Shown: in pieces, positions 18,228 through 28,218 of the stretch
Position numbering within the stretch: the stretch's first letter is position 1
How the letters are laid out: every line of letters begins with the position of its first letter
NCBI GenBank assembly: GCA_016713585.1
Contig: JADJOV010000004.1
Coordinates: forward strand, 62,001 to 126,000
Reading direction: 5' to 3'
DNA from: Bdellovibrionales bacterium
Lineage (GTDB): Bacteria; Bdellovibrionota; Bdellovibrionia; Bdellovibrionales; Bdellovibrionaceae
DNA length: 64,000 bases
Translations under genes and position numbers: made by a program
Notes under the pieces: model-generated
What the model saw: the letters and a program-made list of their open reading frames with translations, nothing else
Told to the model about the DNA's origin: nothing
Database searches by the model: none

Positions 18228-19247
18228 ATGGAGAGGTTTCTATTTTCAATGATCATTTCTTTTGCGTCCCTATCTTATGGAAAAACATTTTTTCCAACTC
18301 GTGAAGAGTTGATGAGCACACCAGTCGAGGTCCGTAAAAAGTGGTTATTGCAAATTCAAACGGTGCTTGTAGAAATGGCCGAGTCTTCTGAGCATATGGC
18401 TTTGTTGCCAGAGACCAGAAGTGCGCGAAGTCCGGCCAATACGGCTGACGATCAAAAACGGATTTCCGACAATCGTCCACATGACCGGTTTGTCGCCGAG
18501 GCTAAAATGTCGAGATCTGAAAGGAAGGCGTTATTAGAAGAAAAGGTGGCCAAAGCAGAGGCCGACAAATTACAAAAAGAAGCCAAAGCAAATGCCGACC
18601 ACAATAGAATGGGTCCTGTCTCGCAGTTTAGAAAATCTGAAATTGATCACTTAAATAAGAGTGCTGCTCTCGAAAGAGAGGATCTCTGTATGTTTGCTGG
18701 CTGGATCCTGAAAGGACCAAAATGTATTGGTCCAAGTAAAATGCCAGATAATCTTAAATTTAGAGGTATTGAAAACGCACAGCTCACTTGTCAAAAGGGG
18801 AGCTTTCTATGCAATCCAATTTTATTTGGCGTGAGATTGCCACCAAAATGTAATTCACTTTACTTTCATCCTGGACAAGGCGACAGTCCGTGCCTGAAAA
18901 AAGTTAAACCACTCTGCGCACGGCTTGGGAGTGGCAGTCCAACAAGAGAATGCAGGAATCTTTCAAAGGACTTCATCGATACCGCTGTTGAGCTCATTGG
19001 TGATGGGAATCCGGACGCGCTCGATCAATATCGCGGTCAATTTTTTTCCCTTTGCGATGAGGAGTCTTTAAAATCAAATCAGAAAATAACGGATCTGGAA
19101 AATGCAGAGCGCCTGAGGTCTGATGTCCAAAAAACATGTGAGGTAGCAAGGTCACGACTTGAAGAGATCCGTGACAAATATGAAAAGTACATCCCACTGC
19201 CACCACCAAAAGGGACTCCCGCCCAACCCATTATGCCCGCGCAATAA
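18228..19247 (+). CDS. exported cysteine-rich protein of unknown function
   Basis: Not recognised. Seen, 339 residues: signal peptide MERFLFSMIISFASLSYG, then a charged helical and probably coiled-coil segment (about 85-145, rich in KAEA and EKVAKAEADK), then a domain with ten cysteines between about residues 150 and 310 (for example EDLCMFAG, GPKCIGP, LTCQKGSFLCNP, PLCARL, TRECRN), and a proline-rich tail. An even Cys count in an exported protein suggests five disulfides. It is monocistronic, with about 100 bases on the left and a convergent PTS gene on the right. Similar exported Cys proteins are frequent in Bdellovibrio-type genomes, but no function is assigned. Confidence 0.7.
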   Translation: MERFLFSMIISFASLSYGKTFFPTREELMSTPVEVRKKWLLQIQTVLVEMAESSEHMALLPETRSARSPANTADDQKRISDNRPHDRFVAEAKMSRSERKALLEEKVAKAEADKLQKEAKANADHNRMGPVSQFRKSEIDHLNKSAALEREDLCMFAGWILKGPKCIGPSKMPDNLKFRGIENAQLTCQKGSFLCNPILFGVRLPPKCNSLYFHPGQGDSPCLKKVKPLCARLGSGSPTRECRNLSKDFIDTAVELIGDGNPDALDQYRGQFFSLCDEESLKSNQKITDLENAERLRSDVQKTCEVARSRLEEIRDKYEKYIPLPPPKGTPAQPIMPAQ

Positions 19248-19321
19248 TAAGGGCCCGTCTATGTCTAGGTTTTTGATTTAATAGTGAAATGAGGCCCCAG
19301 TTGCGTTTGTTGGTGGGTTGA

Positions 19322-21037
19322 TTACTCTTTCGTAAACTCTCGCAGCCGATTCTTAATTTCCTCAGACGTTTCAAGCTTGAGGACCTCCGTCACCAGTCTT
19401 TGGCAGGCCTGGTAATTTAAACTTCGAATCATCTTTCGAGCCGACAGAATATGTTGAGCCGTCATGCTGAGTTCATTGACGCCCATCCCAACCAGTAAAG
19501 GCAAGAGCAACTCAGAGTGGGCCAGGGAGCCGCAAATCCCTGAATGAAGTTTATTCTCGACGGAGGCTTTAAAAATATAATTGAGGGCTCGCAAAAAGCC
19601 TGGATTGAAGGGATTGTAAAGAGCTTCAACTCGATCGTTAAGGCGATCCACAGCGCACATATACTGAGTTAAATCATTGGTCCCAATACTGATAAAATCC
19701 ACGTGCTTGCTAATAAGGTCGACGATCAGGGCTGCTGAAGGGATTTCAATCATAACGCCGAACTGCAAAGTCTCGGAAGCTGCAATTCCTTGTTGTTTCA
19801 GTTCAGACTTACATTCGGCAAGGATCTGCTTTGTGGCAAGAATTTCTTCAATGCATGAAATCATCGGAATCATTAACCCAACCTGGTGCCCAACAGCCGC
19901 TCGCAAAATGGCCTTGAGTTGATTCTTAAATAGGTTCTTCTCTTGAAGACAGAGGCGTACGGCTCGTAACCCCAGGAATGGGTTAGTCTCTGCGGGGAGA
20001 GGTAAGGCCTCTATATTCTTGTCGCCACCAATATCAAGTGATCGAATAATGCATTTCTTGTTTCCAAGTCCTGCAAAAATCTCGCGGTAAATTTGATACT
20101 GTTGATCTTCAGTTGGTAGTGTTTTCGGTCTAAGAAAACAAATTCAGTTCTATACAGACCGACACCTTCGGCATCATTGGCTAAGACGGAAGGCAAGTCT
20201 TGAATTGTTCCAATATTCGCAACTAATTCAAGTTTATGGCCATCTCGTGTGACAGAGGGAAGGCCGCGCATCTGAAGAAGTAAATTCTTAGTCTCTTCAT
20301 ATTTTCTTTTCTCGGCTAAGAAGGTTTCAATCTCAGTCGGGCTCGGATCGATAATAAGTGCCCCACTATTGGCGTTGATCAGGACCTGACTTTGCGAAGT
20401 GACGTGTTGAAAGATTCCACGCACGCCGGCCACTGCCGGGAGTTCAAGGGCTCGAGCCAAGATCGCAGTGTGAGATGTTTTACCACCGATTTCAGTCACG
20501 AAGCCGGCCACTTTTTGGATCAATCACTGCCATTTGGGATGGAGTGATGTCGTAGCCAACAATCACCGCGCCCGATGGAATTTTTGTAAAATCAAAGGCT
20601 TTTTTTCCGCTCAAGATCTGTAAGACACGTTGAGAAATATCGCGAACATCAGCCGCACGAGCGCTTAAATACTCATCTTCGAGCTGACTCAGCATCAGGG
20701 CCGCATTATCTGCAGCCAACTTATAGGCGGCACTTGCGGTTAACTTCTGTTCTTCGATGGCCTGAAAGGCCCCGTCGGTAATTTCTGGATCCTGGACCAT
20801 CAATAAATGAGCTTCAAAGATTTCGGCCTGATCCTTGCGTCCAGAACCATTGAGTTGATTCACCAAAATCTGAATTTCATCACAGGCTTGGGAGAGGGCG
20901 GTTTTAAGTTTTAAAATCTCGCCTGTTGGATTATTGGTTGATTGTTGATCTGGGGAAAGTTTTGTTTGCTCGGGTTCGATCAGAAAAACTTGACCGAGGG
21001 CAAAACCTGGGGAGACTGCGATTCCATTGATGTGCAT
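19322..21037 (-). CDS. ptsI: phosphoenolpyruvate-protein phosphotransferase, Enzyme I of the PTS (frameshifts)
   Basis: Cytoplasmic enzyme that takes phosphate from PEP and passes it to HPr. Seen, about 572 residues: N-terminal MHINGIAVSPGFALGQVFLI, phospho-His region EIGGKTSHTAILARALELPA, the PEP barrel with GVGLYRTEFVFLDR, MIPMISCIEEI, FISIGTNDLTQY and C-terminal GICGSLAHSE (catalytic Cys). The frame breaks near 20510 (VIDPK to VAGFVTEIGG, an A run) and near 20130 (FLDRK to LPTEDQQYQIYREIF). Both halves match one protein exactly, so this is an indel problem, not two genes. It is last in a nagE-ptsH-ptsI operon, 6 bases after ptsH. Confidence 0.93.
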
Positions 21038-21043
21038 AGTTAC

Positions 21044-21322
21044 CTACACTTGAAATTTATTTTGAACTAGCTGCTGAAGGGCCAAAAGAGCCCCTTCTGC
21101 ATCCGAGCCATCGGCTTTTATTACAAAATCAGAAAGGCCAGTCATCCCAAGGGACATCAATCCCAAAACTGATTTGGCATTCACGGTTTTCCCATTGTAC
21201 TGGATTTCAATTTTAGATTTAAACTGGCTCGCTGTTTTGACAAGAATTCCAGCGGGACGCGCATGCATCCCTTCTTCGTTGAGGAGCTTCAAAGTAATTT
21301 CTTTAATCATTAGGGCTGTCAT
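21044..21322 (-). CDS. ptsH: HPr phosphocarrier protein
   Basis: Carries phosphate from Enzyme I to sugar-specific EII proteins. Seen, about 92 residues: the phospho-His motif NEEGMHARPAGILV and the central KSVLGLMSLGM, which contains the Ser equivalent to Ser46. The Ser motif would allow HprK-type regulation, but no hprK lies in the window. ATG 21322 is preferred, with AAGGAA upstream; ATG 21310 would also give a full-length HPr. It lies between nagE and ptsI on the same strand. Confidence 0.92.
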   Translation of the reverse strand: MTALMIKEITLKLLNEEGMHARPAGILVKTASQFKSKIEIQYNGKTVNAKSVLGLMSLGMTGLSDFVIKADGSDAEGALLALQQLVQNKFQV

Positions 21323-21443
21323 ATCCAATTCGGTTTCCTTCTGGTTTTTGAATTAGAAATCTAACCCCGTTTCCTACTGAAGTTCAAGCTCTAAAACCGG
21401 TTCTTGGTTTTTCACCATTCCGGTCGCAATCACTTTCATGGAC

Positions 21444-23272
21444 TTAACTTTTGTCCATGTTGGTAACTATGATCGGGCTGAAGTTTGACTTGGCTTGGGT
21501 CTTGACCAGTCCTAAATCATACTCAAGTAGACGATCTCCGGCCTTCACCAAGTCTCCGACCTTGATATGGGATTTAAAGCCATTGCCCTTCATTTGGACG
21601 GTGTCAATACCGATGTGAATGAGCAACTCTAAACCATCTTCAGTCTCCATTCCCAAGGCATGATTTGTGGGAAATACTGTGACTATTTTTCCAGCAATTG
21701 GTGCACAAAGGACCCCAGTTGAGGAATCAATAGCGAAGCCGTCGCCCAAATACTTATCCGCAAACGTTTTATCAGGGACCTCACTCAATGGGACGATAGT
21801 TCCTTGGGAGGGAGAACCAAAAGTCGTTTTGGTCATCAAATTTTTCATTTCCTCCTTAAGTAGATCTGACTCGACCCCAAAGATAATCTGAAAATTCGAA
21901 CCAGTTTTCATGACTCCGGCCGCGCCAAGTTTCTTAAACTGTTCTGTTTGGACTAGGTCAGGATTCTTTACATGGAGTCTTAGGCGAGTAATACAAGCAT
22001 CCAAGCCTTCGATATTTGACTTTCCACCAAGGGCCGCCAAGACTTGACGTGCTTTTTGAGTCTGCGTTGATGACCCTCGAGAGACAGAACCATTTGCGAG
22101 GTCCCCGTTGTCGTCTGATTTCTCAGTTTCTCGTCCCGGGGTTTGAAAATTGAACATTTTGATCAGAAAATAAAAACTTGTAAAATAGGTCAATCCGATG
22201 ATTGGGCCGATCACCGCAAAGAGGGCTAGGCTGTTCTTTTGATTGAAATAGCCAAGGACAAAGTCAATTGCTGAAGCTGAAAATGTATAACCCAAATGAA
22301 CATCAAAATAGTGTGTAAGCATTCCGGAGCCAAAGGCCAAGGCTACATGCAAAATATATAACAAGGGTGCTACGAAGATAAATGCAAACTCGATGGGTTC
22401 AGTGATTCCTGTGATAATGGAAGTGAGGGCTGCGGAAAGCATGACTCCAGCGACAGCCTGACGTCGCGCCTTGGGAGCAGCAAGGACCATGGCCAAAGCG
22501 GCTGCAGGTAATCCGAATAGCATCAGAGGATACTCTGAAGCCATAAAGAGGCCGGCGGAGGGGTCGCCGGCAAAGTAACGAGCCGATTCTCCGTGCAGGA
22601 TCTGGCCAGCAGCTGTGGTAAATTCACCAAACTGAAATAGAAAGGGAGGATAATAAACGTGATGAAGGCCCACTGGGATTAGCAGTCGTTTCCCGGCAGC
22701 GTAGAAAGCAGGACCCCACTCAGAACTCATCATTGAATTCCCGAAGGAGTGAATTCCGGCCTGAATAGGAGGCCAGACAAAGCTCAAAATAACAGCGACG
22801 CCGAAAGCCGCGGCGACAGCGACGATCGGGATAAAACGCTTTCCTGAAAAGAAGCCAAAAATTTGAGGCAGTTTGATTTGATGGTAGCGATTGTAGATTG
22901 CGGCGGTGACAAGTCCGATCAGAATTCCACCAAAGACCCCAGTATTAATCGCGAGTTCAAGTTTCTGAGCGTCACTTGTGACTTTTAAGATATTTACCAA
23001 TGTAAAGTAACCAGCCGCGGCGGCCAGCCCGCGACACCAGCGCCACCGGTAAAGCCAATAGCTACACCGATTGCAAAAATCAGTGGAAGTTGTTCAAAGA
23101 TGGCCAAGCCACCCGAAAACAGGATCTTACCTAGTAAGGTTTCGTTGCCACTTGAGTCCTTTAAAACACGTCCGAGGGCAACAAGGAGTCCTGCAGCAGG
23201 CAGGACCGAGACGGGGATCATCAGTGATTGCCCCACCTTTTGTAAGGTTGTGAAAATTTGATTAAGTTTCAT
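21444..23272 (-). CDS. nagE: PTS N-acetylglucosamine/glucose transporter EIICBA (frameshift near 23005)
   Basis: Inner-membrane permease that imports and phosphorylates GlcNAc (or glucose) using HPr. Seen, about 609 residues: EIIC with SLMIPVSVLPAAGLLVALGR, FAIGVAIGFTGGAGVAG, GGILIGLVTAAIYNRY and FITEPIEFAF-type loop TGITEPIEFAFIFVAP; EIIB with GGKSNIEGLDACITRLRLHV (phospho-Cys); EIIA with VLCAPIAGKI and LLIHIGIDTVQMKGNGF (phospho-His). The domain order C-B-A matches NagE. A missing G near 23005 splits the frame. ATG 23272 has GGTAGGAG upstream. GlcNAc is the likeliest substrate, which would suit use of prey or environmental peptidoglycan. Tandem operator-like sites lie upstream. Confidence 0.9.
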
Positions 23273-23326
23273 ATAGACTCCTACCATATTGGTTAAATTT
23301 CAAAATCAACAAAGAGATGAAATTAT

Positions 23327-23366
23327 CCATCAGTGGAAGTAGGTAAGGACGACGACCATCAGTGGT
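23327..23366. promoter_or_regulatory. tandem operator-like repeats upstream of nagE
   Basis: CCATCAGTGG occurs at 23327-23336 and again at 23357-23366. Each is a CCA-N4-TGG half-site pair, and the starts are exactly 30 bp apart. The second is extended to GACCATCAGTGGTC (23355-23368), with 5-bp arms. A related CCATATTGG lies at 23284-23292. They sit 12-95 bases upstream of the nagE start, where a repressor or activator of the PTS operon would bind. The regulator is not identified. Confidence 0.5.
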
Positions 23367-23397
23367 CAATGTCAACTAACAGAATCTATTAGTTCAT

Positions 23398-23433
23398 TTT
23401 TGGTGCGGCGTCAATTTGGCAGCACCAAAAAAC
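23398..23433. repeat. 10-bp inverted repeat between nagE and the GH15 gene
   Basis: TTTTTGGTGC (23398-23407) and GCACCAAAAA (23423-23432) are perfect inverted arms around 15 bases. They lie 25 bases after the GH15 stop and about 125 upstream of nagE. The base of the stem is A/T, with no T-tract following the G/C part in either direction, so it fits an operator or antiterminator-like element better than a plain terminator. Confidence 0.5.
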
Positions 23434-23457
23434 TTAAATCTCAATCTCACAAAAGCT

Positions 23458-24929
23458 CTATTGAGTTAACTGCCGCCAATAGATAGCGGATAGAAAACTC
23501 GCATGACTCCAAGTTAAATCCCTCGCCCCTTGCATGTATCCTGAAAACCGATTCATTTTGCTCAGACAAGGATCCGTGTTCGTCCCGATGGTAAAAAGTT
23601 CTCCCGAGCATTTTATCGCCTTCAATAAAAGCTGGCTCATAATTTTTCCGTAGAGACTGTCGCTGGGTTTAAACTTCATCCCAGTTTTGAGAATCGAAGC
23701 TTCGCCAAGTAAACTACGATAGAAAGGAAGGTTCATATCATTGATCTCTATGGCGCTAATATCTTTTGCATGAAGATAGGTTCGGTAATAAATCTCAGCT
23801 CCAGTTTGGGTTGAAATAAACCACGCATTCCCGCTGGAATTTGTATTGTATCCGTCGTAGGTGTCTTCCGGGTATCTTCCCAAGGCAACGCCGAGCTCAG
23901 TATTTCTGTAATATGATAAAGTGACTTAAAGGCGTCGCTCAATTTTTGTAAGGTCGCAAGTATGCGGTCATCATATGGTGCCATAAAGCCATCGCCGGCA
24001 TCACCTAAAATAGAGCCAAGAATAACCGCTGAATCCAAGCGACTCTCCCGTCTTGCATTGGCTCCAGAAGGGTAGCGAGTCGCTACAATATAACCAGAGC
24101 CAGGATTCCAAAATTTTTCAATTTCTGCCGTCATTTTGAGAGCCTCAGATCGATAAAAGAAAGCCGCACCAGGATCATGCAAAGTTGTTGCCAACCCAGC
24201 CCCGAGTAAAAGGGCCTTTCTTTGCACCATTAAGGTGAAAAAGTGAAAACCCTGCACTTCCTCCCAGAGGTCAAAATTAGATTCTCGCCAGTGGTGTGCT
24301 ACATATTCGAGGTCTTTTTTAATCAGAGAATCAGAGGGCAATCGACCATCATAAAGGATTGGTACCAGCTGATCTTTTTCGGGCCAATTTTCGCTAATTA
24401 TCATATTATAAAGAGAAATAAAATTAAGTGCTCGCATGGCCGGGCCATCGTTTTGTGGACGACCCCAGGGGTCAGAGTTTGGATTTCCATCAACATTAAA
24501 TTTAGGTTCACCCAAACCAGTGAGGGCGTTGGTGTCGTTTTGCGCCCGGCGATTCAGGGCCATATGGTCAAAGAAAAAACTTCTGAGTTTCGCTCGAAGC
24601 TGATAATCAGGATTTTCTCTGTAAATTTGTAATGCTTGGTCGAAACAAATCGCGCCATCTCTGATCCAATGAAAAAAATAGTTCGGATATTCTCTGGAGG
24701 GTGACGCCACAACAATTCCAGGGGAAGTCCCACTTGGCGAGAAGTTTGCGAGCATCTTAAGTTGCGAAGTCACCTTTTGCGTCAACAACTCTGACTGATT
24801 GAGCGGAATCTGGATTTTGCCCAAAGCGCTGAGGCCAAGGGCATTCGTAGACAGAAATAAAAAACCGGCAAGGATAAAACGCAAAAAACTTCTTCGAGCA
24901 AAAACGCTTTCGCGGCAAAAATTCGCCAT
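23458..24929 (-). CDS. exported GH15 glucoamylase-like glycoside hydrolase (frameshift near 23885)
   Basis: Expected to release glucose from the ends of alpha-glucans in the periplasm or medium. Seen, about 490 residues: Tat-type signal with ARRSFLRFILAGFLFL; the (alpha/alpha)6 barrel motifs YFFHWIRDGAICFDQAL, GRPQNDGPAMRA, SNFDLWEEVQGFHFFT (general acid Glu), GYIVATRYPS, DAGDGFMAPYDDRI, and C-terminal GARDLTWSHASFLSA. Near the second catalytic position the usual SEQ-(F/Y/M) reads CLSKMNRFSG, so the general base Glu seems absent, possibly from a 3-base loss. One break near 23885 joins TEIL to GVALGRYPEDTY. ATG 24929 follows CAGGGGG. It is upstream of nagE on the same strand. Confidence 0.85.
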
Positions 24930-25049
24930 TGAGACCCCCTGTTGAGTTCTAACTTCAGCCTTAAAAAAAGCTAGTATGCTTTTTGGCAGGTTGGAAGACA
25001 ATTTTTACGATATTTTTCATTTGCAACTATTGACGCACCGGACCGGTTT

Positions 25050-25585
25050 TTAGCGAAAAAAGAGACTGAGTTCTTTGATCAAACCGGCGTATCCAAAATG
25101 GATGATGGCAACCATCGTCCAACTCCAAAAACTCAGAAGAAAAGCTAGAATAAAAGAGTGTGGGAGGACCATATACCACTCATCGAAACCTGTGACCAGA
25201 CGGCTTGGGTCGTTGTGGATCGGGGCTCGAAAGCGGGTCGAGAGTCCTTGGGCAAGAACAATTCTGTGGGCCATATCAAGCTTGTAAAAGTGAATTCCTA
25301 CAAGAATTCGTTCGTGGGATTCTGGATCTAAGCGGGTGACAATCCCATAGCAGGCCATTTGTTCAGATCCAGGAATTGCGAATTGAATTCTTATGACCTC
25401 CCCGAGATTTGGGCAGAGGTCTTCCGGCGCAGTAAAGGCTAAGCCTGTGAGCGAAACATTTCGAATCTCAGTGCCTTCGTCCCAGGGATTTGCTGAGGGC
25501 CAGCAACCCGAACTAACGAATCATCTTGAGTATTCAAAATATATCGAGGAGAGCGGGCATGGTATTTTGCGAGGCCTTGTGTCAT
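25050..25585 (-). CDS. PilZ-domain membrane protein (frameshift near 25505)
   Basis: Probable cyclic-di-GMP receptor. Seen by joining two frames: the RxxxR-type motif HARSPRYIL, then SLVRVAGPSANPWDEGTEI and RNVSLTGLAFTAPED, the (D/N)xSxxG part of PilZ, followed by GYGIVTRLD-like CYGIVTRLDPESHERILVGI. The C-terminus has one or two hydrophobic segments (MVLPHSFILAFLLSFWSWTM), so it is membrane anchored. Total about 178 residues. The break needs one extra C in the CC at about 25505. ATG 25585 is the most likely start. Neighbours do not suggest a specific partner. Confidence 0.75.
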
Positions 25586-25707
25586 ACAGAGGCTCTATCG
25601 GAACCTTGGTGGGGGAATTGCCGGACCTTTGGTCTAGTTTGTGATGACGACAGCGTGTATCTTCAATAGGGTAGAGGTTGTGAATAGTTAGAAGAGAGAA
25701 ATAGACA

Positions 25708-26179
25708 GTGAAAGATAAAAATTATATCACCCCCAGTGGATTTCAAAACTTGAGGGCTGAATATCAGCAGTTGTTAAATGGAGAACGACCAAGGGTTGTA
25801 GAGACCGTTGCTTGGGCTGCCAGCAATGGTGATCGTTCTGAAAATGCAGATTATATTTATGGCAAACGGCGACTGCGAGAAATTGATCGGCGACTGAAGT
25901 TTTTGACCGAGAGGTTAGAGGCCGCTGAAATTGTAAATCCCTTGTTAACAAAGAGCGATCGAGTTTTATTTGGAGCAACCGTGACCATTAGTGATCTAGA
26001 AGGCAAGAAATGACCTATCAAATTGTTGGGGAGGATGAATTAGATCCAAAGCGGGGAAAATTTCCTGGCGCTCTCCCATCGCAAAAGCACTTCTAGGGAA
26101 ACGTCCAGGTGAGGAAGTGCAGGTGCATAAACCAAGCGGGCCCGAGGTCATTGTCATAGAAAGTCTTGAGTATAAATGA
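25708..26179 (+). CDS. greB: transcription elongation factor GreB (two frameshifts)
   Basis: Binds the RNA polymerase secondary channel and stimulates cleavage of backtracked transcripts. Seen: N-terminal coiled-coil MKDKNYITPSGFQNLRAEYQ, NGDRSENADYIYGKRRLREI with the acidic tip, and IDRRLKFLTERLEAAEIV, the KRRLREIDRRLRFL signature of GreB rather than GreA. The C-terminal FKBP-like part continues as MTYQIVGEDELDPKRGKISW, then SPIAKALLGKRPGEEVQV after two A-run indels (about 26008 and 26058), ending at TGA 26179. A canonical terminator follows at once. Single-gene unit. Confidence 0.92.
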
Positions 26180-26190
26180 TAAAAACTAAA

Positions 26191-26216
26191 AACCCCGCAT
26201 CGAGCGGGGTTTTTTT
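26191..26216 (+). terminator. rho-independent terminator after greB
   Basis: AACCCCGC (26191-26198), loop ATCGA, GCGGGGTT, then a run of seven Ts starting at 26210. It is a strong intrinsic terminator 11 bases after the greB stop. The minus strand also shows A/T flanks, so it could serve the convergent small gene too. Confidence 0.93.
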
Positions 26217-26254
26217 AAATTTAGATCAAATTATAAAGTGAAGCGCTTTAAAAA

Positions 26255-26470
26255 CTAGTGAGTTTTCTTAGCAGCCTCTTTTTTGTCCATGCATTTTTTG
26301 TCGTCTTTTGCACATTTTTCAGCTTTTGCAGTTGTTCCAGTCGCAGCAGCAGGTGCAGTAACAGCAGGTGCAGTTGGAGCTGGAGTAGCTGCAGCAGTTG
26401 GAGCAGCTGGTGGATTAGCAAGTGCTACAGTTGCAAAAAGAGCAACGATTGCTGATGCGAACATTTTCAT
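26255..26470 (-). CDS. small exported Ala/Pro/Thr-rich protein
   Basis: Unknown function. Seen, 71 residues: signal peptide MKMFASAIVALFATVALA followed by a low-complexity Ala/Pro/Thr segment (NPPAAPTAAATPAPTAPAVT) and a charged tail with two cysteines (AEKCAKDDKKCMDKKEAAKK). It is preceded by CAAGGAGAA at ideal spacing before ATG 26470. Such small exported Ala/Pro proteins with a Lys-rich C-terminus often associate with the envelope. It is expressed separately from its neighbours. Plus-strand frames opposite it are composition artefacts. Confidence 0.8.
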   Translation of the reverse strand: MKMFASAIVALFATVALANPPAAPTAAATPAPTAPAVTAPAAATGTTAKAEKCAKDDKKCMDKKEAAKKTH

Positions 26471-26638
26471 AAATTCTCCTTGTTGAATTTGGTCGTTGGC
26501 AAAAACAATTTCTGCCAATTCGACTTAGTTAAATTTGTTAGGAATTTGTTATATACATAAATGTGAGAGGTAATAAAGATAATCTTAAAAAAGACTAAGT
26601 GCGAAAATAATCATGCTAGAAAAATAAGCTGAAGTATC

Positions 26639-28218
26639 TTATTTGAGCGCTTGATAGTTAAAACATTTCCAAATGGTGAAAATTCTTGCCAGCTCTTCCC
26701 CTCGAAACGTGCGAAATTCTCGAGGTTCACAACGATCAAACTGGGCCCATTCCATTGGATTGGCAGGGTATTTTTCAGGAGTGACTACCAGAGCATTTTG
26801 ACCAATCAAGGCATCGAGCTCATGATGGGCTTTTTGAATAACGGTGTAGTGACTTTTTGTTGTGCTGAGGCTGTAGACTTTTTGCTTTGTCCCCCACCAA
26901 GTTTGGGCGGTCGTTTCATATCTGAGGGCAGCCAAGAACGGTTTCTGTCCAACTTCAGCGTGAAACTCTCGAGAGACTCTGTGGAGTTCCTTTCCGAGGT
27001 CCTCCCAGCCATAAAATTCATTACTTAGGTCCCAACGAATATTCCAAGGTTGAGGTGTCTCTCCGACAGAGGCAAAAAGCTGGGTTAACTGACGGTAGAC
27101 TTTTGGCATCCAGGGACCTAAGAATGGAGTATAAATAAACAGATTGAGGGGTATCAAAAACCCAAGGGCAGTGATTAATATTTTTCTGGATCGCGGCAGC
27201 ATCCAAACTCTATTTCTAAAAATAAATCCCTCATCCCAAAGTGCGCCGGCGCCCATCACAAGAAGTAAGTGGGCCCCGCCTGCCCAATGGGGTTTAAATT
27301 CCGCCCAAAGTGGCTGAGGGTAAAAAATCAACAGAGTGGGCGCAGTCATACAAAACAAATATCTCCACGAGGCAGGGAATCTGCACCCATTAGATTTCAG
27401 AATAGCAGTGAAGCCTTTGCCGAACGCCCAAAGCATGAGTGCAAAAACAACCGGAGTGAAAAAAATATTTTGGGCCGTGAACCATTCAAGCCAACGTGAC
27501 CAAGAAAGCCCACCTGCTCCGGTATGTCTTTCATAGAACTGATATCTGAAACCAGGCCAATCATACTGCAAATTCCATAAAAAAATTGGTGTGCTGATAA
27601 CAGTTGCCAGAAGAGCTCCCAACCAAGGCCAACGAGTCAAGAGCGTCTTTCGATGCTCCTGTGAAAGCAAAAGATGAAGTCCAAAACCTGGGGCAAGAAG
27701 AGCGATAATGAATTTAGAATTAAGGCCTAGTCCCATAGTTAAGCCAAGCCAAATCCAGGTCTTTGCAATCGACCATCGAGAGTGGTCCGGTCGGACTCCT
27801 TGCCAAAAAATCCAGACTGATAAAACGAAGCACAGCATAAAGGGTGTTTCTGGTGATGCGACATATCCGCCGAAGCCCCAAAGAGGGCTAAAGAGTAACA
27901 TAATTCCTGTGACCAAGGAGGCGACCTCGCCGAAGAGATCCTTGGCCAGACGGTAGCTGACAAAAACAGTGAGCCCAAAACAGAGGAAAGAAGGAAAGCG
28001 AACGCCCCAATAAGTAGGTCCAAAAATTCCAAGGGACAAGGTTTCCAGCCAAGCAATCATCCCGGGATGATCATAGTAGGAAAGCATGATATTATGGGTC
28101 CAGGACCAATGATAGGCCTCGTCGTCAATAAGGGGAACCTTCCAAGAAAAAAATGCCCGAAACAGCAAAATTAAAAAAAATAAGACCATTGTTTTCGTTG
28201 GTTCCAGGTTCGGATCAT
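26639..28218 (-). CDS. GT39-like (ArnT/dolichol-P-mannose type) membrane glycosyltransferase
   Basis: Transfers a sugar from a lipid carrier to an envelope acceptor at the periplasmic face. Seen, about 526 residues: N-terminal GT-C motif PLIDDEAYHWSWTHNIMLSY with the catalytic acidic pair, YDHPGMIAWL, FGPTYWGVRFPSFL, then about ten hydrophobic segments and a soluble C-terminal third (about 390-515). ATG 28218 overlaps the SDR stop as ATGA, so translation is probably coupled. From there the frame (MIRTWNQRKQWSYFF) shifts at an eight-T run (28173-28180 on the plus strand, as As) into the long frame. A start at 28189 avoids the break but truncates the first membrane helix. Confidence 0.85.

Noticed and set aside
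21444..25001. A glucose-only identity for the EIICBA transporter based on the GH15 neighbour
   Set aside because: Domain order and family resemblance suit NagE, and the GH15 enzyme may be catalytically defective; the link to glucan use is not proven.
26258..26486. Two plus-strand frames opposite the small Ala/Pro protein
   Set aside because: Low-complexity mirror of the repeated Ala codons; the minus-strand gene has a signal peptide and a good ribosome site.
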